Positions 29,341 to 38,473 are shown, numbered from the stretch's first letter. The stretch: DNA of 64,000 nt from Pseudomonas guariconensis (GCF_015680235.1 NZ_JADLJL010000010.1:62001-126000), one strand, 5' to 3'. The notes: generated from the letters alone by a model not told the origin. Made by a program: numbers and translations.

Positions 29341-29410
29341 TAGGAGCGGGCTTGTCCCGCGATTGCGATGGCGACTTCACCGCCGCCATCGCGGGACAAA
29401 CCCGCTCCTA
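29341..29410. repeat. REP-type inverted repeat between hyi and glxR
   Basis: TAGGAGCGGGCTTGTCCCGCGAT and ATCGCGGGACAAACCCGCTCCTA form 23-bp arms with a single G-T wobble. Located 18 bases after hyi and 37 bases before glxR, it would give a long hairpin in the operon message. Confidence 0.85.
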
Positions 29411-29446
29411 CAGGATCCGCGAACAAATACAAAGAGGCACATTGTC

Positions 29447-30340
29447 ATGGCTAAAATCGGTTTCATCGGCACCGGCATCATGGGCAAACCAATGGCCCAG
29501 AACCTGCAAAAGGCAGGTCACAGCCTGTTCGTTTCCACCCACCACGACGCCGCCCCGGCCGATCTGGTCGCCGCTGGCGCCGTCGCCCTGGCCAACCCGA
29601 AGGAAGTGGCCCAGGAAGCCGAGTTCATCATCGTCATGGTCCCGGACACCCCGCAGGTAGAAGCGGTCCTGTTCGGTGAGAATGGCGTGGCCGAAGGCGT
29701 TGGTCCGAACAAGGTGGTGATCGACATGAGCTCGATCTCCCCTACCGCCACCAAAGCCTTCGCCGAGAAGATCAAGGCCACCGGCGCTGCCTACCTAGAC
29801 GCCCCGGTTTCCGGTGGTGAAGTCGGCGCCAAGGCCGGCACCCTGAGCATCATGGTCGGTGGTTGCCCGAAAGCCTTCGAGCGCGCCCTGCCGCTGTTCG
29901 AAGCCATGGGCAAGAACATCACCCGCGTTGGTGGCAACGGTGACGGCCAGACCGCCAAGGTCGCCAACCAGATCATCGTCGCCCTGAACATCCAGGCCGT
30001 CGGCGAAGCCCTGCTGTTCGCTGCCAAGAATGGCGCGGACCCAGCCAAGGTACGTGAAGCGCTGATGGGCGGCTTCGCCTCCTCGAAGATCCTCGAAGTG
30101 CACGCCGAGCGCATGATCAAGGGCACCTTCGACCCAGGCTTCCGCATCAACCTCCACCAGAAGGACCTGAACCTGGCCCTGCAAGGCGCCAAGGAGTTGG
30201 GTATCAACCTGCCCAACACCTCCAACGCCCAGCAAGTGTTCAGCACCTGCGTCGCCCTGGGCGGCGGCAACTGGGACCACTCGGCGCTGATCAAAGGCCT
30301 GGAGCACATGGCCAACTTCTCGATCCGCGACGACAAGTGA
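29447..30340 (+). CDS. glxR: Tartronate semialdehyde reductase (2-hydroxy-3-oxopropionate reductase)
   Basis: Reduces tartronate semialdehyde to D-glycerate. The 297-residue protein is a beta-hydroxyacid dehydrogenase: N-terminal dinucleotide site GFIGTGIMGKPMAQNL, substrate loop DAPVSGGEVGAKAGTLSIMVGG near 122, and the catalytic Lys in GDGQTAKVANQ near 170. The start at 29447 has AAAGAGG upstream. It follows hyi in the glyoxylate operon, and a terminator ends the run before ttuD. Confidence 0.95.
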   Translation: MAKIGFIGTGIMGKPMAQNLQKAGHSLFVSTHHDAAPADLVAAGAVALANPKEVAQEAEFIIVMVPDTPQVEAVLFGENGVAEGVGPNKVVIDMSSISPTATKAFAEKIKATGAAYLDAPVSGGEVGAKAGTLSIMVGGCPKAFERALPLFEAMGKNITRVGGNGDGQTAKVANQIIVALNIQAVGEALLFAAKNGADPAKVREALMGGFASSKILEVHAERMIKGTFDPGFRINLHQKDLNLALQGAKELGINLPNTSNAQQVFSTCVALGGGNWDHSALIKGLEHMANFSIRDDK

Positions 30341-30361
30341 TCACGGGCTGCCTTGCAGCCC

Positions 30362-30434
30362 AATCGCTGGCAAGCCGGCTCCCACCATTCTGAAGTCTTC
30401 TGTTGTACCTGTGGGAGCCGGCTTGCCGGCGATG
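30362..30434. repeat. REP pair after glxR
   Basis: AATCGCTGGCAAGCCGGCTCCCAC and GTGGGAGCCGGCTTGCCGGCGAT, inverted around about 25 bases. Confidence 0.88.
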
Positions 30435-30490
30435 AGATCCACACTGTTGAACCTGCGACCACAGGCCCAACGGTGACACCGAGCAACACC

Positions 30491-30534
30491 CGCCCCTGGT
30501 TCGGCCTGCACGGAGGCAGTTCCAGGGGCGTTTT
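30491..30534 (+). terminator. Rho-independent terminator between glxR and ttuD
   Basis: CGCCCCTGG (30491-30499) and CCAGGGGCG (30522-30530) form a 9-bp stem followed directly by TTTT. It closes the gcl-hyi-glxR transcript, 36 bases before the ttuD start; any read-through into ttuD would be partial. Confidence 0.8.
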
Positions 30535-30570
30535 CGATTCTGCAGAACAATAAGATTTTGGGAGCCTGCC

Positions 30571-31845
30571 ATGTCGGTCGATCCACAAAAAATTCTCCGC
30601 GAGCTGTTCGACACAGCCATCGCCGCCGCTCACCCACGCCAGGTCCTGGAACCTCACCTGCCTGCCGACCGAACCGGTCGCGTCATCGTCATCGGCGCCG
30701 GCAAGGCGGCCGCGGCCATGGCCGAGGTGGTCGAGAAGAGCTGGCAGGGCGAAGTGTCCGGCCTGGTCGTGACCCGCTACGGCCATGGCGCCAACTGCCA
30801 GAAGATCGAGGTGGTCGAAGCCGCCCACCCGGTCCCCGATGCCGCCGGCCTGGCCGTGGCCAAGCGCGTGCTGGAACTGGTCAGCAACCTCAATGAAGAC
30901 GACCGGGTGATCTTCCTGCTCTCCGGTGGCGGCTCGGCCTTGCTGGCCCTGCCTGCCGACGGCCTGACCCTGGCCGACAAGCAACAGATCAACAAGGCCC
31001 TGCTCAAGTCCGGCGCCACCATCGGCGAGATGAACTGCGTGCGCAAGCACCTCTCGGCGATCAAGGGCGGCCGCCTGGCCAAAGCCTGTTGGCCGGCGAC
31101 GGTCTACACCTATGCCATCTCCGACGTTCCTGGGGACCTGGCCACCGTCATCGCCTCCGGCCCCACCGTGGCCGACCCGAGCACCTCGGCCGATGCCCTG
31201 GCCATTCTCAAGCGCTACAACATCGAAGCGCCCAAAGCCGTTGTCGATTGGCTGAACAACCCGGCCTCGGAAACCGTCAAGGCCGACGACCCGGCCCTGG
31301 CCCGCAGCCACTTCAAGCTGATCGCCAAGCCCCAGCAGTCGCTCGAGGCCGCGGCCGTCAAGGCCCGCCAGGCAGGTTTCAGCCCACTGATCCTGGGCGA
31401 CCTGGAAGGTGAGTCGCGCGAAGTGGCCAAGGTGCATGCTGGTATCGCCCGGCAGATCGTGCTGCATGGCCAGCCGCTGAAGGCGCCTTGCATCATCCTG
31501 TCCGGCGGCGAGACCACGGTCACCGTGCGCGGCAACGGCCGTGGCGGGCGCAACGCCGAGTTCCTGCTCAGCCTGACCGAAAACCTCAAGGGCCTGCCAG
31601 GCGTCTACGCCCTGGCCGGGGACACCGACGGCATCGACGGCTCCGAGGAAAACGCCGGCGCCATCATGACTCCGCAAAGCTACGCCAACGCCGAGGCCCT
31701 GGGCCTGTCAGCGTCCGACGAGCTGGACAACAACAACGGCTATGGCTACTTCGCCGCACTGGATGCGCTGATCGTCACCGAGCCGACCCGCACCAACGTC
31801 AACGACTTCCGTGCCATCCTGATCCTCGAGACTCAGCCATCATGA
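30571..31845 (+). CDS. ttuD: Glycerate 2-kinase of the MOFRL family (TtuD, often labelled hydroxypyruvate reductase)
   Basis: A 424-residue protein of the DUF4147-MOFRL type. The N-terminal part has VIVIGAGKAAAAMAEVVE and HPVPDAAGL; the middle has LLSGGGSALLALPADGLTLADKQ; the C-terminal MOFRL domain has GRGGRNAEFLLSL and AGDTDGIDGSEENAGA. Proteins of this fold phosphorylate D-glycerate to 2-phosphoglycerate. The traditional TtuD label as hydroxypyruvate reductase is not supported by any NAD(P)-binding motif. Context agrees: it lies between the glycerate-forming GlxR and a pyruvate kinase, with which it overlaps (ATGA). Confidence 0.92.
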   Translation: MSVDPQKILRELFDTAIAAAHPRQVLEPHLPADRTGRVIVIGAGKAAAAMAEVVEKSWQGEVSGLVVTRYGHGANCQKIEVVEAAHPVPDAAGLAVAKRVLELVSNLNEDDRVIFLLSGGGSALLALPADGLTLADKQQINKALLKSGATIGEMNCVRKHLSAIKGGRLAKACWPATVYTYAISDVPGDLATVIASGPTVADPSTSADALAILKRYNIEAPKAVVDWLNNPASETVKADDPALARSHFKLIAKPQQSLEAAAVKARQAGFSPLILGDLEGESREVAKVHAGIARQIVLHGQPLKAPCIILSGGETTVTVRGNGRGGRNAEFLLSLTENLKGLPGVYALAGDTDGIDGSEENAGAIMTPQSYANAEALGLSASDELDNNNGYGYFAALDALIVTEPTRTNVNDFRAILILETQPS

Positions 31846-33257
31846 CGCCAGATAAGAAAGTCAAAATCCTCGCTACCCTGGGCCCTGCGATCAAAGGCGT
31901 CGACGATATCCGCCAACTGGTCGAAGCCGGCGTGAACATCTTCCGCCTGAACTTCAGCCATGGCGAACACGCCGACCACGCCCTGCGCTACCAGTGGATC
32001 CGCGAAGTGGAGCAACAGCTGAACTACCCACTGGGTATCCTCATGGACCTGCAGGGGCCCAAGCTGCGTGTCGGCCGCTTCGCCGAAGGCAAGGTGCAAC
32101 TGCAACGCGGCCAGGCCCTGCGCCTGGACCTGGACAGCACCCCAGGCGACAGCCGCCGGGTCAACCTGCCCCACCCCGAGATCATCGCTGCGCTGGAGCC
32201 TGGCATGGACCTGCTGCTCGATGACGGCAAGCTGCGCCTGCGGGTAACCGCCAAGCACAGCGACGCCATCGACACCGAAGTGGTCGCCGGCGGCGAGCTG
32301 TCCGACCGCAAGGGCGTCAACGTGCCCCAGGCCGTGCTCGACCTCAGCCCACTGACCGAGAAAGATCGCCGCGACCTGGCCTTCGGCCTGGACCTGGGCG
32401 TGGACTGGGTGGCCCTGTCGTTCGTCCAGCGCCCTGAAGACATCGTCGAAGCCCGCCAGCTGATCGGCGAGCGCGCCTACCTGATGGCCAAGATCGAGAA
32501 GCCCTCGGCGGTCGAGCAGCTGCAGGCGATCGCGGAGCTGTCCGACGCGATCATGGTCGCGCGCGGCGACCTGGGTGTGGAAGTGCCGGCCGAAAGCGTG
32601 CCGCAGATCCAGAAACGCATCATCGGCACCTGCCGCCAGTTGGGTAAGCCAGTAGTGGTGGCGACCCAGATGCTCGAGTCGATGCGCTTCTCTCCTGCTC
32701 CGACCCGCGCCGAGGTCACCGATGTGGCCAATGCCGTGGCCGAGGGGACCGACGCCGTCATGCTGTCGGCCGAGACCGCCTCGGGCGACTACCCGCTCGA
32801 AGCCGTGCAGATGATGAGCAAGATCATCCGCCAGGTGGAGAACGGCCCGGACTACCAGGCCCAGCTCGACGTCGGCCGGCCCAAGGCCGAAGCCACGGTG
32901 TCGGACGCCATCAGTTGCGCGATTCGTCGCATCAGCGGCATCCTGCCAGTGGCCGTGCTGGTCAACTACAGCGAGTCGGGTTCCTCGACCCTGCGCGCGG
33001 CTCGCGAGCGCCCGCGTGCACCGATCCTCAACCTGACGCCGAACCTCACCACCGCTCGCCGCCTGAGCGTGACCTGGGGCGTGCACTCGGTGGTCAACGA
33101 TCGCCTGCGCCAGGTCGATGAGGTTGTTTCCACTGCCCTGGAAATAGCCCAGGCGCAAGGCATGGCCAGCCGTGGCGACACGCTGCTGATCACCGCCGGT
33201 GTGCCTTTCGGCAAGCCGGGGACGACCAATACACTGCGGATCGAGACCTTGGTCTGA
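31842..33257 (+). CDS. Pyruvate kinase
   Basis: Transfers phosphate from PEP to ADP, giving pyruvate. It is 471 residues with KILATLGPA at the N-terminus, NFSHGEHADH, the K+/Mg2+ site VARGDLGVEVP, and ATQMLESM. The ATG at 31842 overlaps the ttuD stop by 4 bases, so the kinase pair is translationally coupled and ties glycerate use to lower glycolysis. It corresponds to the TtuE/PykF-type pyruvate kinase of glycerate operons; a second pyruvate kinase probably exists elsewhere in the genome. Confidence 0.95.
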   Translation: MTPDKKVKILATLGPAIKGVDDIRQLVEAGVNIFRLNFSHGEHADHALRYQWIREVEQQLNYPLGILMDLQGPKLRVGRFAEGKVQLQRGQALRLDLDSTPGDSRRVNLPHPEIIAALEPGMDLLLDDGKLRLRVTAKHSDAIDTEVVAGGELSDRKGVNVPQAVLDLSPLTEKDRRDLAFGLDLGVDWVALSFVQRPEDIVEARQLIGERAYLMAKIEKPSAVEQLQAIAELSDAIMVARGDLGVEVPAESVPQIQKRIIGTCRQLGKPVVVATQMLESMRFSPAPTRAEVTDVANAVAEGTDAVMLSAETASGDYPLEAVQMMSKIIRQVENGPDYQAQLDVGRPKAEATVSDAISCAIRRISGILPVAVLVNYSESGSSTLRAARERPRAPILNLTPNLTTARRLSVTWGVHSVVNDRLRQVDEVVSTALEIAQAQGMASRGDTLLITAGVPFGKPGTTNTLRIETLV

Positions 33258-33294
33258 CCCAAAGGGCGCTCCTGCAAAGAATAGGCAATACCCT

Positions 33295-33438
33295 GTAGGA
33301 GCGGCCTTGTGCCGCGAAAAAAGAGGGCAATACCAGGGCTGCTACGCAGCCCATCGCCGGCAAGCCGGCTCCCACAGGAACAGTGCTGTCCTCAAGGCTG
33401 ACGCGTTACTTGTGGGAGCCGGCTTGCCGGCGATGGGC
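33295..33438. repeat. REP cluster after the pyruvate kinase gene
   Basis: One unit of the TAGGAGCGGCCTTGTGCCGCGA type followed by an inverted pair of GCCCATCGCCGGCAAGCCGGCTCCCACAGG (about 33349 onward) and GTGGGAGCCGGCTTGCCGGCGATGGGC. The 270-bp gap up to the urea channel gene holds no gene. Confidence 0.85.
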
Positions 33439-33527
33439 GTGCAGCGCCCTCCCTGGACACGATAACGGCGGACAACCCGAGGCCCAAAGAGGCCCACCGC
33501 TTTCCCAACAACCTTCCCGACTGCCCC

Positions 33528-34403
33528 ATGTACACCAAGAATTTCGTCAACCCATGCCCCGACTGGGCCACGGCTTTGCTCAACGGCTTCAGCCAGGTAC
33601 TGCTGCTGCGCAACCCCTTGTGCGGCCTGTGCTGCCTGCTGGCCATCCTGGTGACCGCCCCGAACCTGGTCGGCGGCGCCCTGCTCGGTGCCCTGGCCGG
33701 GCTACTGACCGCCCAACGCCGCGGTTACGAACGCGCCGACCGCCAGGCCGGCCTGTACTGCTACAACGGCGTATTGATCGGCCTGCTGATCGCGGCCTTG
33801 CTGCCATGGTCGGCCATCATGCCACCGTTGATCATCGCCGCCGGCGGCCTCTCCAGCATCCTCACGCACCAGTGGCGCAAGCGCGGCGGCAAGCTGCTGA
33901 TCGCCTATACCGCGCCTTTCGTGCTACTGGGTTGGGGTACCCTGCTGATGGCAGAGCCTATGCCGGCCCTCTACACCGAGGCCAATCCGCTCTATGCCTT
34001 GCTACGCGGTGTGGGCCAGATCTTTTTGCTGGACAACCCGCTGGCCGGCCTGCTGATCGTCATCGGCATGTTCGTCGCCAACCCCTATGCCGCACTCTGG
34101 GCACTGATCGGCTCGGCCATCGGCGGCGCCGTGGCTCTGTTGGCGGGCGAGGCCCAGGCCGCCTGGATGGGGCTGTTCGGTTTCAACGCAGCGCTCGCCG
34201 CGCTGGCCTTCAGCCGCCAGGGCGAACGTCCTTGGGTAACCCTGCTGGCCATCACTGCGGCCCTGCTGTTGCAACCGCTGTTCAACCTGATGCCCATCGC
34301 CGGCCTGACAGCGCCCTTTGTCGTCGCCTGTTGGCTGATGCACCTGGGCGGCCATCTGGCGCAATCATTTCAACGCCGCAACGCAGGCCGCTTGCACAGC
34401 TAA
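33528..34403 (+). CDS. Urea transporter (UT family channel)
   Basis: A 291-residue membrane protein. It shows the two-fold internal repeat of urea channels: LLRNPLCGLCCLLAILVTAPNLVGGALLGALAG in the first half and LLDNPLAGLLIVIGMFVANPYAALWALIGSAIGG in the second, with YCYNGVLIGLLIA and MGLFGFNAALAALAF after them. NPL/NPY-type motifs and about ten hydrophobic segments fit the UT fold. Purine breakdown here yields urea at the allantoate and ureidoglycolate steps, so the channel may export excess or recover urea. Confidence 0.92.
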   Translation: MYTKNFVNPCPDWATALLNGFSQVLLLRNPLCGLCCLLAILVTAPNLVGGALLGALAGLLTAQRRGYERADRQAGLYCYNGVLIGLLIAALLPWSAIMPPLIIAAGGLSSILTHQWRKRGGKLLIAYTAPFVLLGWGTLLMAEPMPALYTEANPLYALLRGVGQIFLLDNPLAGLLIVIGMFVANPYAALWALIGSAIGGAVALLAGEAQAAWMGLFGFNAALAALAFSRQGERPWVTLLAITAALLLQPLFNLMPIAGLTAPFVVACWLMHLGGHLAQSFQRRNAGRLHS

Positions 34404-34447
34404 AACCCAGCCCCTAGGCTCAGTCCATCGCACAATGGAATGCGCCC

Positions 34448-35015
34448 ATGGATAACCCTGCTAGCCTGCGCGAGCGGCTGTACGTCGTCGTCTTCCAGAC
34501 CGACACTGTACTACAGCGACGCCCAGTACCTGCTGATCGTGCGGGTCATCCGCATGCTGCGAATCTTCCGCGTGCTCAAGTTAAGCCCCTACCTCAAACA
34601 GGCCCATTACCTGCTCGCGGCGCTACAGGGCAGCCGACAGAAGATCATCGTGTTCCTGGTCAGCGTATCGACCCTGGTCACCGTGTTCGGCACCCTGATG
34701 TACATGGTCGAGGGCCCCGAGCATGGCTTCACCAGCATCCCCAAGGGTATCTACTGGGCGATCGTCACCCTGACCACCGTCGGCTTCGGCGATATCGTGC
34801 CGAAGACACCGCTGGGCCAGGTGCTGTCGTCACTGGTGATGATCACCGGTTATTCGATCATCGCCGTGCCCACGGGCATCTTCACCGCGGAGCTGGCCAA
34901 CGCCCTGCGCGGCGAACAGCTGCAGCATGACTGCCCGACATGCCGCAAGAACACTCATGAACATGGTGCGGCGTTCTGCTCGCGTTGCGGCAATGCGTTG
35001 TTTCCAAAGTTATAG
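34448..35015 (+). pseudogene. Voltage-gated-type K+ channel with internal deletion and frameshift
   Basis: The normal-looking start (MDNPASLRERLYVVVFQTDT) runs from the ATG at 34448 to about 34508. The frame there would continue as unrelated residues. In another frame the sequence resumes with LYYSDAQYLLIVRVIRMLRIFRVLKLSPYLKQ (S4-like), the S5 segment, the pore TTVGFGD and S6. It ends in a zinc-ribbon-like tail with CPTC and CSRC. Segments S1 to about S3, roughly 70 residues, appear to be missing at the junction near 34505-34512. Translation from the alternative upstream ATG at 34440 would make a short protein with an unrelated first 22 residues. It is either dead or a minimal two-helix pore. 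Confidence 0.75.
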
Positions 35016-35175
35016 AAACGGGCTAACCCCGTGATTGCGTCGGCTGGAACTGACATCGTCGCCTGAGCAGTTGCAATGGCATAACCAAAGTGTTTTTTGT
35101 TCTTTAACCGCTGCCAGGCCACCCGCTATAGTCGCTGGCAAACTGCCTACAACCTCTCAAGAACAAGGAAGCAAC

Positions 35176-36174
35176 GTGAAAAAGCTCTTTACCGCCTCGC
35201 TGCTCGTCGCAGGCATGGCCTTGGGCAATTTGGCCCAGGCTGCACCGACCCTGCTCAACGTTTCCTACGACGTAATGCGCGACTTCTACAAGGACTACAA
35301 CCCGGCATTCCAGAAGCACTGGGAAGCCGAGCACAACGAGAAGGTCAACGTGCAGATGTCCTTCGGCGGTTCGAGCAAACAGGCACGTGCCGTGATCGAC
35401 GGCCTGCCGGCGGACGTCATCACCATGAACATGGCCACCGACATCAACGCCTTGGCCGACAACGGCAAGCTGGTGCCGGACAACTGGGTTTCGCGCCTGC
35501 CGAACAACAGCGCACCGTTCACCTCCGCCACTGTGTTCATCGTGCGCAAGGGCAACCCCAAGGCCCTGAAAGACTGGCCCGACCTGCTCAAGGAAGGCGT
35601 GCAGGTGATCGTACCCAACCCCAAGACTTCGGGTAACGGCCGCTACACCTACCTCTCGGCCTGGGGCTATGTGCTCAAGCAAGGCGGCGACGAAGCCAAG
35701 GCACGCGATTTCGTCGGCAAGCTGTTCAAGCAGGCACCGGTGCTGGACACCGGCGGCCGCGCCGCGACCACGACCTTCATGACCAACCAGATCGGCGATG
35801 TGCTGGTGACGTTCGAGAACGAGGCGGAAATGATCGCCCGCGAATTCGGTCGCGACCAGTTCGAAGTGGTCTACCCGAGCGTGTCGGCCGAGGCCGAGCC
35901 ACCGGTGACCGTGGTCGACAAGGTAATCGAGCGCAAGAAATCCCGCGCCGTGGCCGAGGAATACCTCAAGTACCTGTGGTCGCCGGCGGCCCAGGAACTG
36001 GCCGCGCAGAACTACCTGCGCCCGCGTGATGCGACCGTATTGGCCAAGTACACCGACCGCTTCCCGAAGGTGGATTTCCTGTCGGTGGAGAAGACCTTCG
36101 GTGACTGGCGTACCGTGCAGAAGACCCACTTCAACGACGGTGGCGTGTTCGACCAGATCTATACCAACCAGTAA
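35176..36174 (+). CDS. sbp: Periplasmic sulfate-binding protein
   Basis: The periplasmic receptor of an ABC sulfate importer. The 332-residue protein starts at GTG (35176) with AAGGAAG upstream. The signal peptide covers residues 1-23 (KKLFTASLLVAGMALGNLAQA). Mature-protein marks are LLNVSYDVMRDFYKDYNPAF, the sulfate-binding loop SFGGSSKQARAVIDG, and NPKTSGNGRYTYLSAWGY. No cysT/cysW/cysA genes are adjacent, so the membrane part is encoded elsewhere. It is followed by REP sequences. Confidence 0.95.
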   Translation: MKKLFTASLLVAGMALGNLAQAAPTLLNVSYDVMRDFYKDYNPAFQKHWEAEHNEKVNVQMSFGGSSKQARAVIDGLPADVITMNMATDINALADNGKLVPDNWVSRLPNNSAPFTSATVFIVRKGNPKALKDWPDLLKEGVQVIVPNPKTSGNGRYTYLSAWGYVLKQGGDEAKARDFVGKLFKQAPVLDTGGRAATTTFMTNQIGDVLVTFENEAEMIAREFGRDQFEVVYPSVSAEAEPPVTVVDKVIERKKSRAVAEEYLKYLWSPAAQELAAQNYLRPRDATVLAKYTDRFPKVDFLSVEKTFGDWRTVQKTHFNDGGVFDQIYTNQ

Positions 36175-36179
36175 CCGTT

Positions 36180-36250
36180 CGCGACACAAGCCCGTTCCCA
36201 CTGGCCAGGCTGGATACGATCGCTGTGGGAGCGGGCTTGTCCCGCGATCG
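36180..36250. repeat. REP-type units after sbp
   Basis: A degenerate unit CGACACAAGCCCGTTCCCAC and a good one CTGTGGGAGCGGGCTTGTCCCGCGATCG, inverted to each other, between the convergent ends of sbp and the methyltransferase gene. Confidence 0.75.
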
Positions 36251-36258
36251 ACGCTTAC

Positions 36259-37188
36259 TCAGGCTCGCTGACGAAACACCAACGCCTTCAAGCCCCCAGC
36301 CGGATCCGCATCCGGAAATTCCGGCGGATTCTCCAACCGCTCGACGAATGCCAGCCCCGGTGCATGTTCGGCCATGCCCTCGATCAGGAAGTCCGGCCCG
36401 ATACCTGGGTCATTGACACACGCCAGCACCGTCCCCTGCCCCGTCAACAGTTCCGGCAAGCGTCGCAGGATCTTCGCGTAGTCCTGGGTCAGCACGAAGC
36501 TGCCCTTCTGGAAGGTCGGCGGGTCGATGATGATCAAGTCATAAGGCCCGTACTTGCGCACCTTGCCCCAGGACTTGAACAGCTCATGCCCCAGGTAGGC
36601 GACCCGGGAGGCATCGTGGCCATTGAGCTTATGATTGTCGCGCCCACGGGACAATGCCGCCTTGGCCATGTCCAGGTTGACCACTTGCTGCGCCCCGCCG
36701 GCAATGGCCGCCACTGAGAAACCACAGGTATAGGCGAACAGGTTGAGCACCCGCTTGCCCGCAGCCTGCTCGCGCACCCAACGGCGGCCGTAGCGCATGT
36801 CGAGGAACAGTCCGTTGTTCTGCCGCACGCCCAGGTCCAGCAGGTAGGTCAGGCCATCTTCGATCACTTCGCGTTGCCGGCACGGCTCGCCCAGCAACCA
36901 CTGGCCGGGGCTGTCCGGCAGGTAACGGTGCTGGATAAGGATGGCTTGCCCGGCCCACTGCGGACGTTCGGCGAGGCGGCGCAACATGGCTTCCAGCTCG
37001 GCCAGCTGGCCTTCGGGCGGCTCGCGGAACAGCGCTACCAGCAGCACGCCTTGCAGCCAGTCGACCGTGATCTGCTCCAGGCCCGGCCAGCAGCGGCCGC
37101 GGCCGTGGAACAGGCGGCGGGTTTCCTGCGGGGCGGGGTCAAGGGCGGCGAGCAGGTGTTGCTCGAGGGTGTGGATCGGCGAGGTCAT
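36259..37188 (-). CDS. SAM-dependent methyltransferase (RlmI/RlmK-like class I)
   Basis: A 309-residue methyltransferase. A divergent N-terminal domain (1-130) precedes the class I core: GKRVLNLFAYTCGFSVAAIAGGAQQVVNLDMAKAALSRGRDNHKLNG (SAM site, residues about 140-190) and the catalytic-type motif IIIDPPTFQKGSF near 215. The GLFLDMR motif just before the core is typical of the 23S rRNA methyltransferase relatives RlmI and RlmK. The RNA target is not known. It starts with ATG at 37188, and REP elements lie on both sides. Confidence 0.85.
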   Translation of the reverse strand: MTSPIHTLEQHLLAALDPAPQETRRLFHGRGRCWPGLEQITVDWLQGVLLVALFREPPEGQLAELEAMLRRLAERPQWAGQAILIQHRYLPDSPGQWLLGEPCRQREVIEDGLTYLLDLGVRQNNGLFLDMRYGRRWVREQAAGKRVLNLFAYTCGFSVAAIAGGAQQVVNLDMAKAALSRGRDNHKLNGHDASRVAYLGHELFKSWGKVRKYGPYDLIIIDPPTFQKGSFVLTQDYAKILRRLPELLTGQGTVLACVNDPGIGPDFLIEGMAEHAPGLAFVERLENPPEFPDADPAGGLKALVFRQRA

Positions 37189-37261
37189 GGTGGGGTCGCA
37201 AGCAAAAAAGAACGCATTCTACCTAATGCCAGCCTATAAGCACTGTCAGAGGCTGCTACGT

Positions 37262-37428
37262 ACCCCATCGCGGGACAAGCCCGCTCCCACAGGTTCACCG
37301 CTGCCCGCAAGAGCGGCGCATCCTTGTGGGAGATTACCCAGCCCTTCGGGCTGCGCTGTCGCGCAAAGAACAAGCGGCTAGCGCCGCCCCCCTGTGGGAG
37401 CGGGCTTGTCCCGCGATAGGGCCCGCCA
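37262..37428. repeat. REP units flanking a 60-bp repeat copy
   Basis: CCCATCGCGGGACAAGCCCGCTCCCACAGG (from about 37265) and CTGTGGGAGCGGGCTTGTCCCGCGATAGGGC (to about 37424) are inverted to each other. Between them lies copy 1 of a 60-bp element (37329-37388). Confidence 0.8.
37329..37388 (+). repeat. 60-bp repeat, copy 1
   Basis: Begins GGAGATTACCCAGCCCTTCG and ends GCGGCTAGCGCCGCC. It is identical to 55515-55574 except for one base. Both copies stand directly before a GTGGGAGCGG-type REP. It includes the small stems AGCCC-TTC-GGGCT and GCGGC-TA-GCGCCGC. Confidence 0.85.
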
Positions 37429-37440
37429 GGCAAACCACGC

Positions 37441-38340
37441 TCAATACCCCTTCACCGCCCCCCTACCCGAACGGAACCACCACCCCTGCTGCATGCCTGC
37501 CGCCGCCAGCAGGATCGCCGCCACACCCAGCCACTGCAGCGGTGCCAAGCGGTGGTCGAACGCCACCCAATCGACCAGGATCGCCGCGATCGGGTAGATG
37601 AACGACAGCGCACCGGTCAACGCCGTGGGTAGACGCTGGATGGCGCTGTACAGCAGCACGTACATCAGCCCGGTATGGACGATACCCAAGGTCACCAGGC
37701 TAGCCAGTGCCGGCGCCTCTGCAGGTAGCCCGCGTACCCCGACCCAAGGCGCCAGCAGCAAAACACCGGTAATCACCTGGACCAAGGCGATCAGGTGCGG
37801 TGGCGTACCGCTCAGGCGCTTGATGATCAACGCCGCCACCGCGTAGAGGAACGCTGCGCCCAACGCCAGACCGATGCCTTGCAGATAATCACCCGCCCCT
37901 CCCTGGCCGTTGCCATGGGCGCTGACGATGGCCAGCATGCCGAGGAACGCCAGGCTCAGCCAGGTCATCTTCGCCAGCGTGACCTTCTCGCCCAGGAACA
38001 ACGCCGCCAGCCCCACCAGCATGAACGGCTGAACGTTGTACACCGCCGTGCCGATCGCGATCGAGGCCTTGGCATAGGAGGCGAACAGCAACACCCAGTT
38101 ACCGACGATGGCCACCCCGCTGGCCACCGCCAACAGGAAGGTCGTACGGGTCAGTACACCGGGCTTGAGCAACCCCATGGCTGCGCAGATCAGCAGCAAG
38201 GTGCCGGCACCGAACACACAACGCCAGAACACCACCTGCGGTACCGGCTGCCCGGACACCAGCACGAACCAGCCGATGGTGCCGGAGATCAGCATGGCGG
38301 CCGTCATCTCCAGCGAGCCGCGACGCAACGAATTGTCCAT
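37441..38340 (-). CDS. EamA/DMT family transporter
   Basis: A 299-residue inner-membrane protein with two EamA repeats and about ten membrane helices. The first repeat runs to about residue 145, the second starts near QGIGLALGAAFLYAVAALIIKRL, and the C-terminal part contains AIQRLPTALTGALSFIYPIAAILVDW. The chosen start (MDNSLRRGSLEMTAAML) has AGGAGG 6 bases upstream; a longer frame exists but lacks a ribosome site. It probably exports an amino acid or other small metabolite. It is divergent from an Lrp-type regulator, a common pairing for such exporters. Confidence 0.9.
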   Translation of the reverse strand: MDNSLRRGSLEMTAAMLISGTIGWFVLVSGQPVPQVVFWRCVFGAGTLLLICAAMGLLKPGVLTRTTFLLAVASGVAIVGNWVLLFASYAKASIAIGTAVYNVQPFMLVGLAALFLGEKVTLAKMTWLSLAFLGMLAIVSAHGNGQGGAGDYLQGIGLALGAAFLYAVAALIIKRLSGTPPHLIALVQVITGVLLLAPWVGVRGLPAEAPALASLVTLGIVHTGLMYVLLYSAIQRLPTALTGALSFIYPIAAILVDWVAFDHRLAPLQWLGVAAILLAAAGMQQGWWFRSGRGAVKGY

Positions 38341-38473
38341 CTCACACCTCCTGTCGAACAGGGCAACAGTATGTGCGGGGCAAGGGTCGACCATCCAGCG
38401 GAAAAGCAAGGCGAACGCGCATTCTCACCTTTACTATCAAGGCAATCCTAAAGAATTACCTAACGAGAACAAT

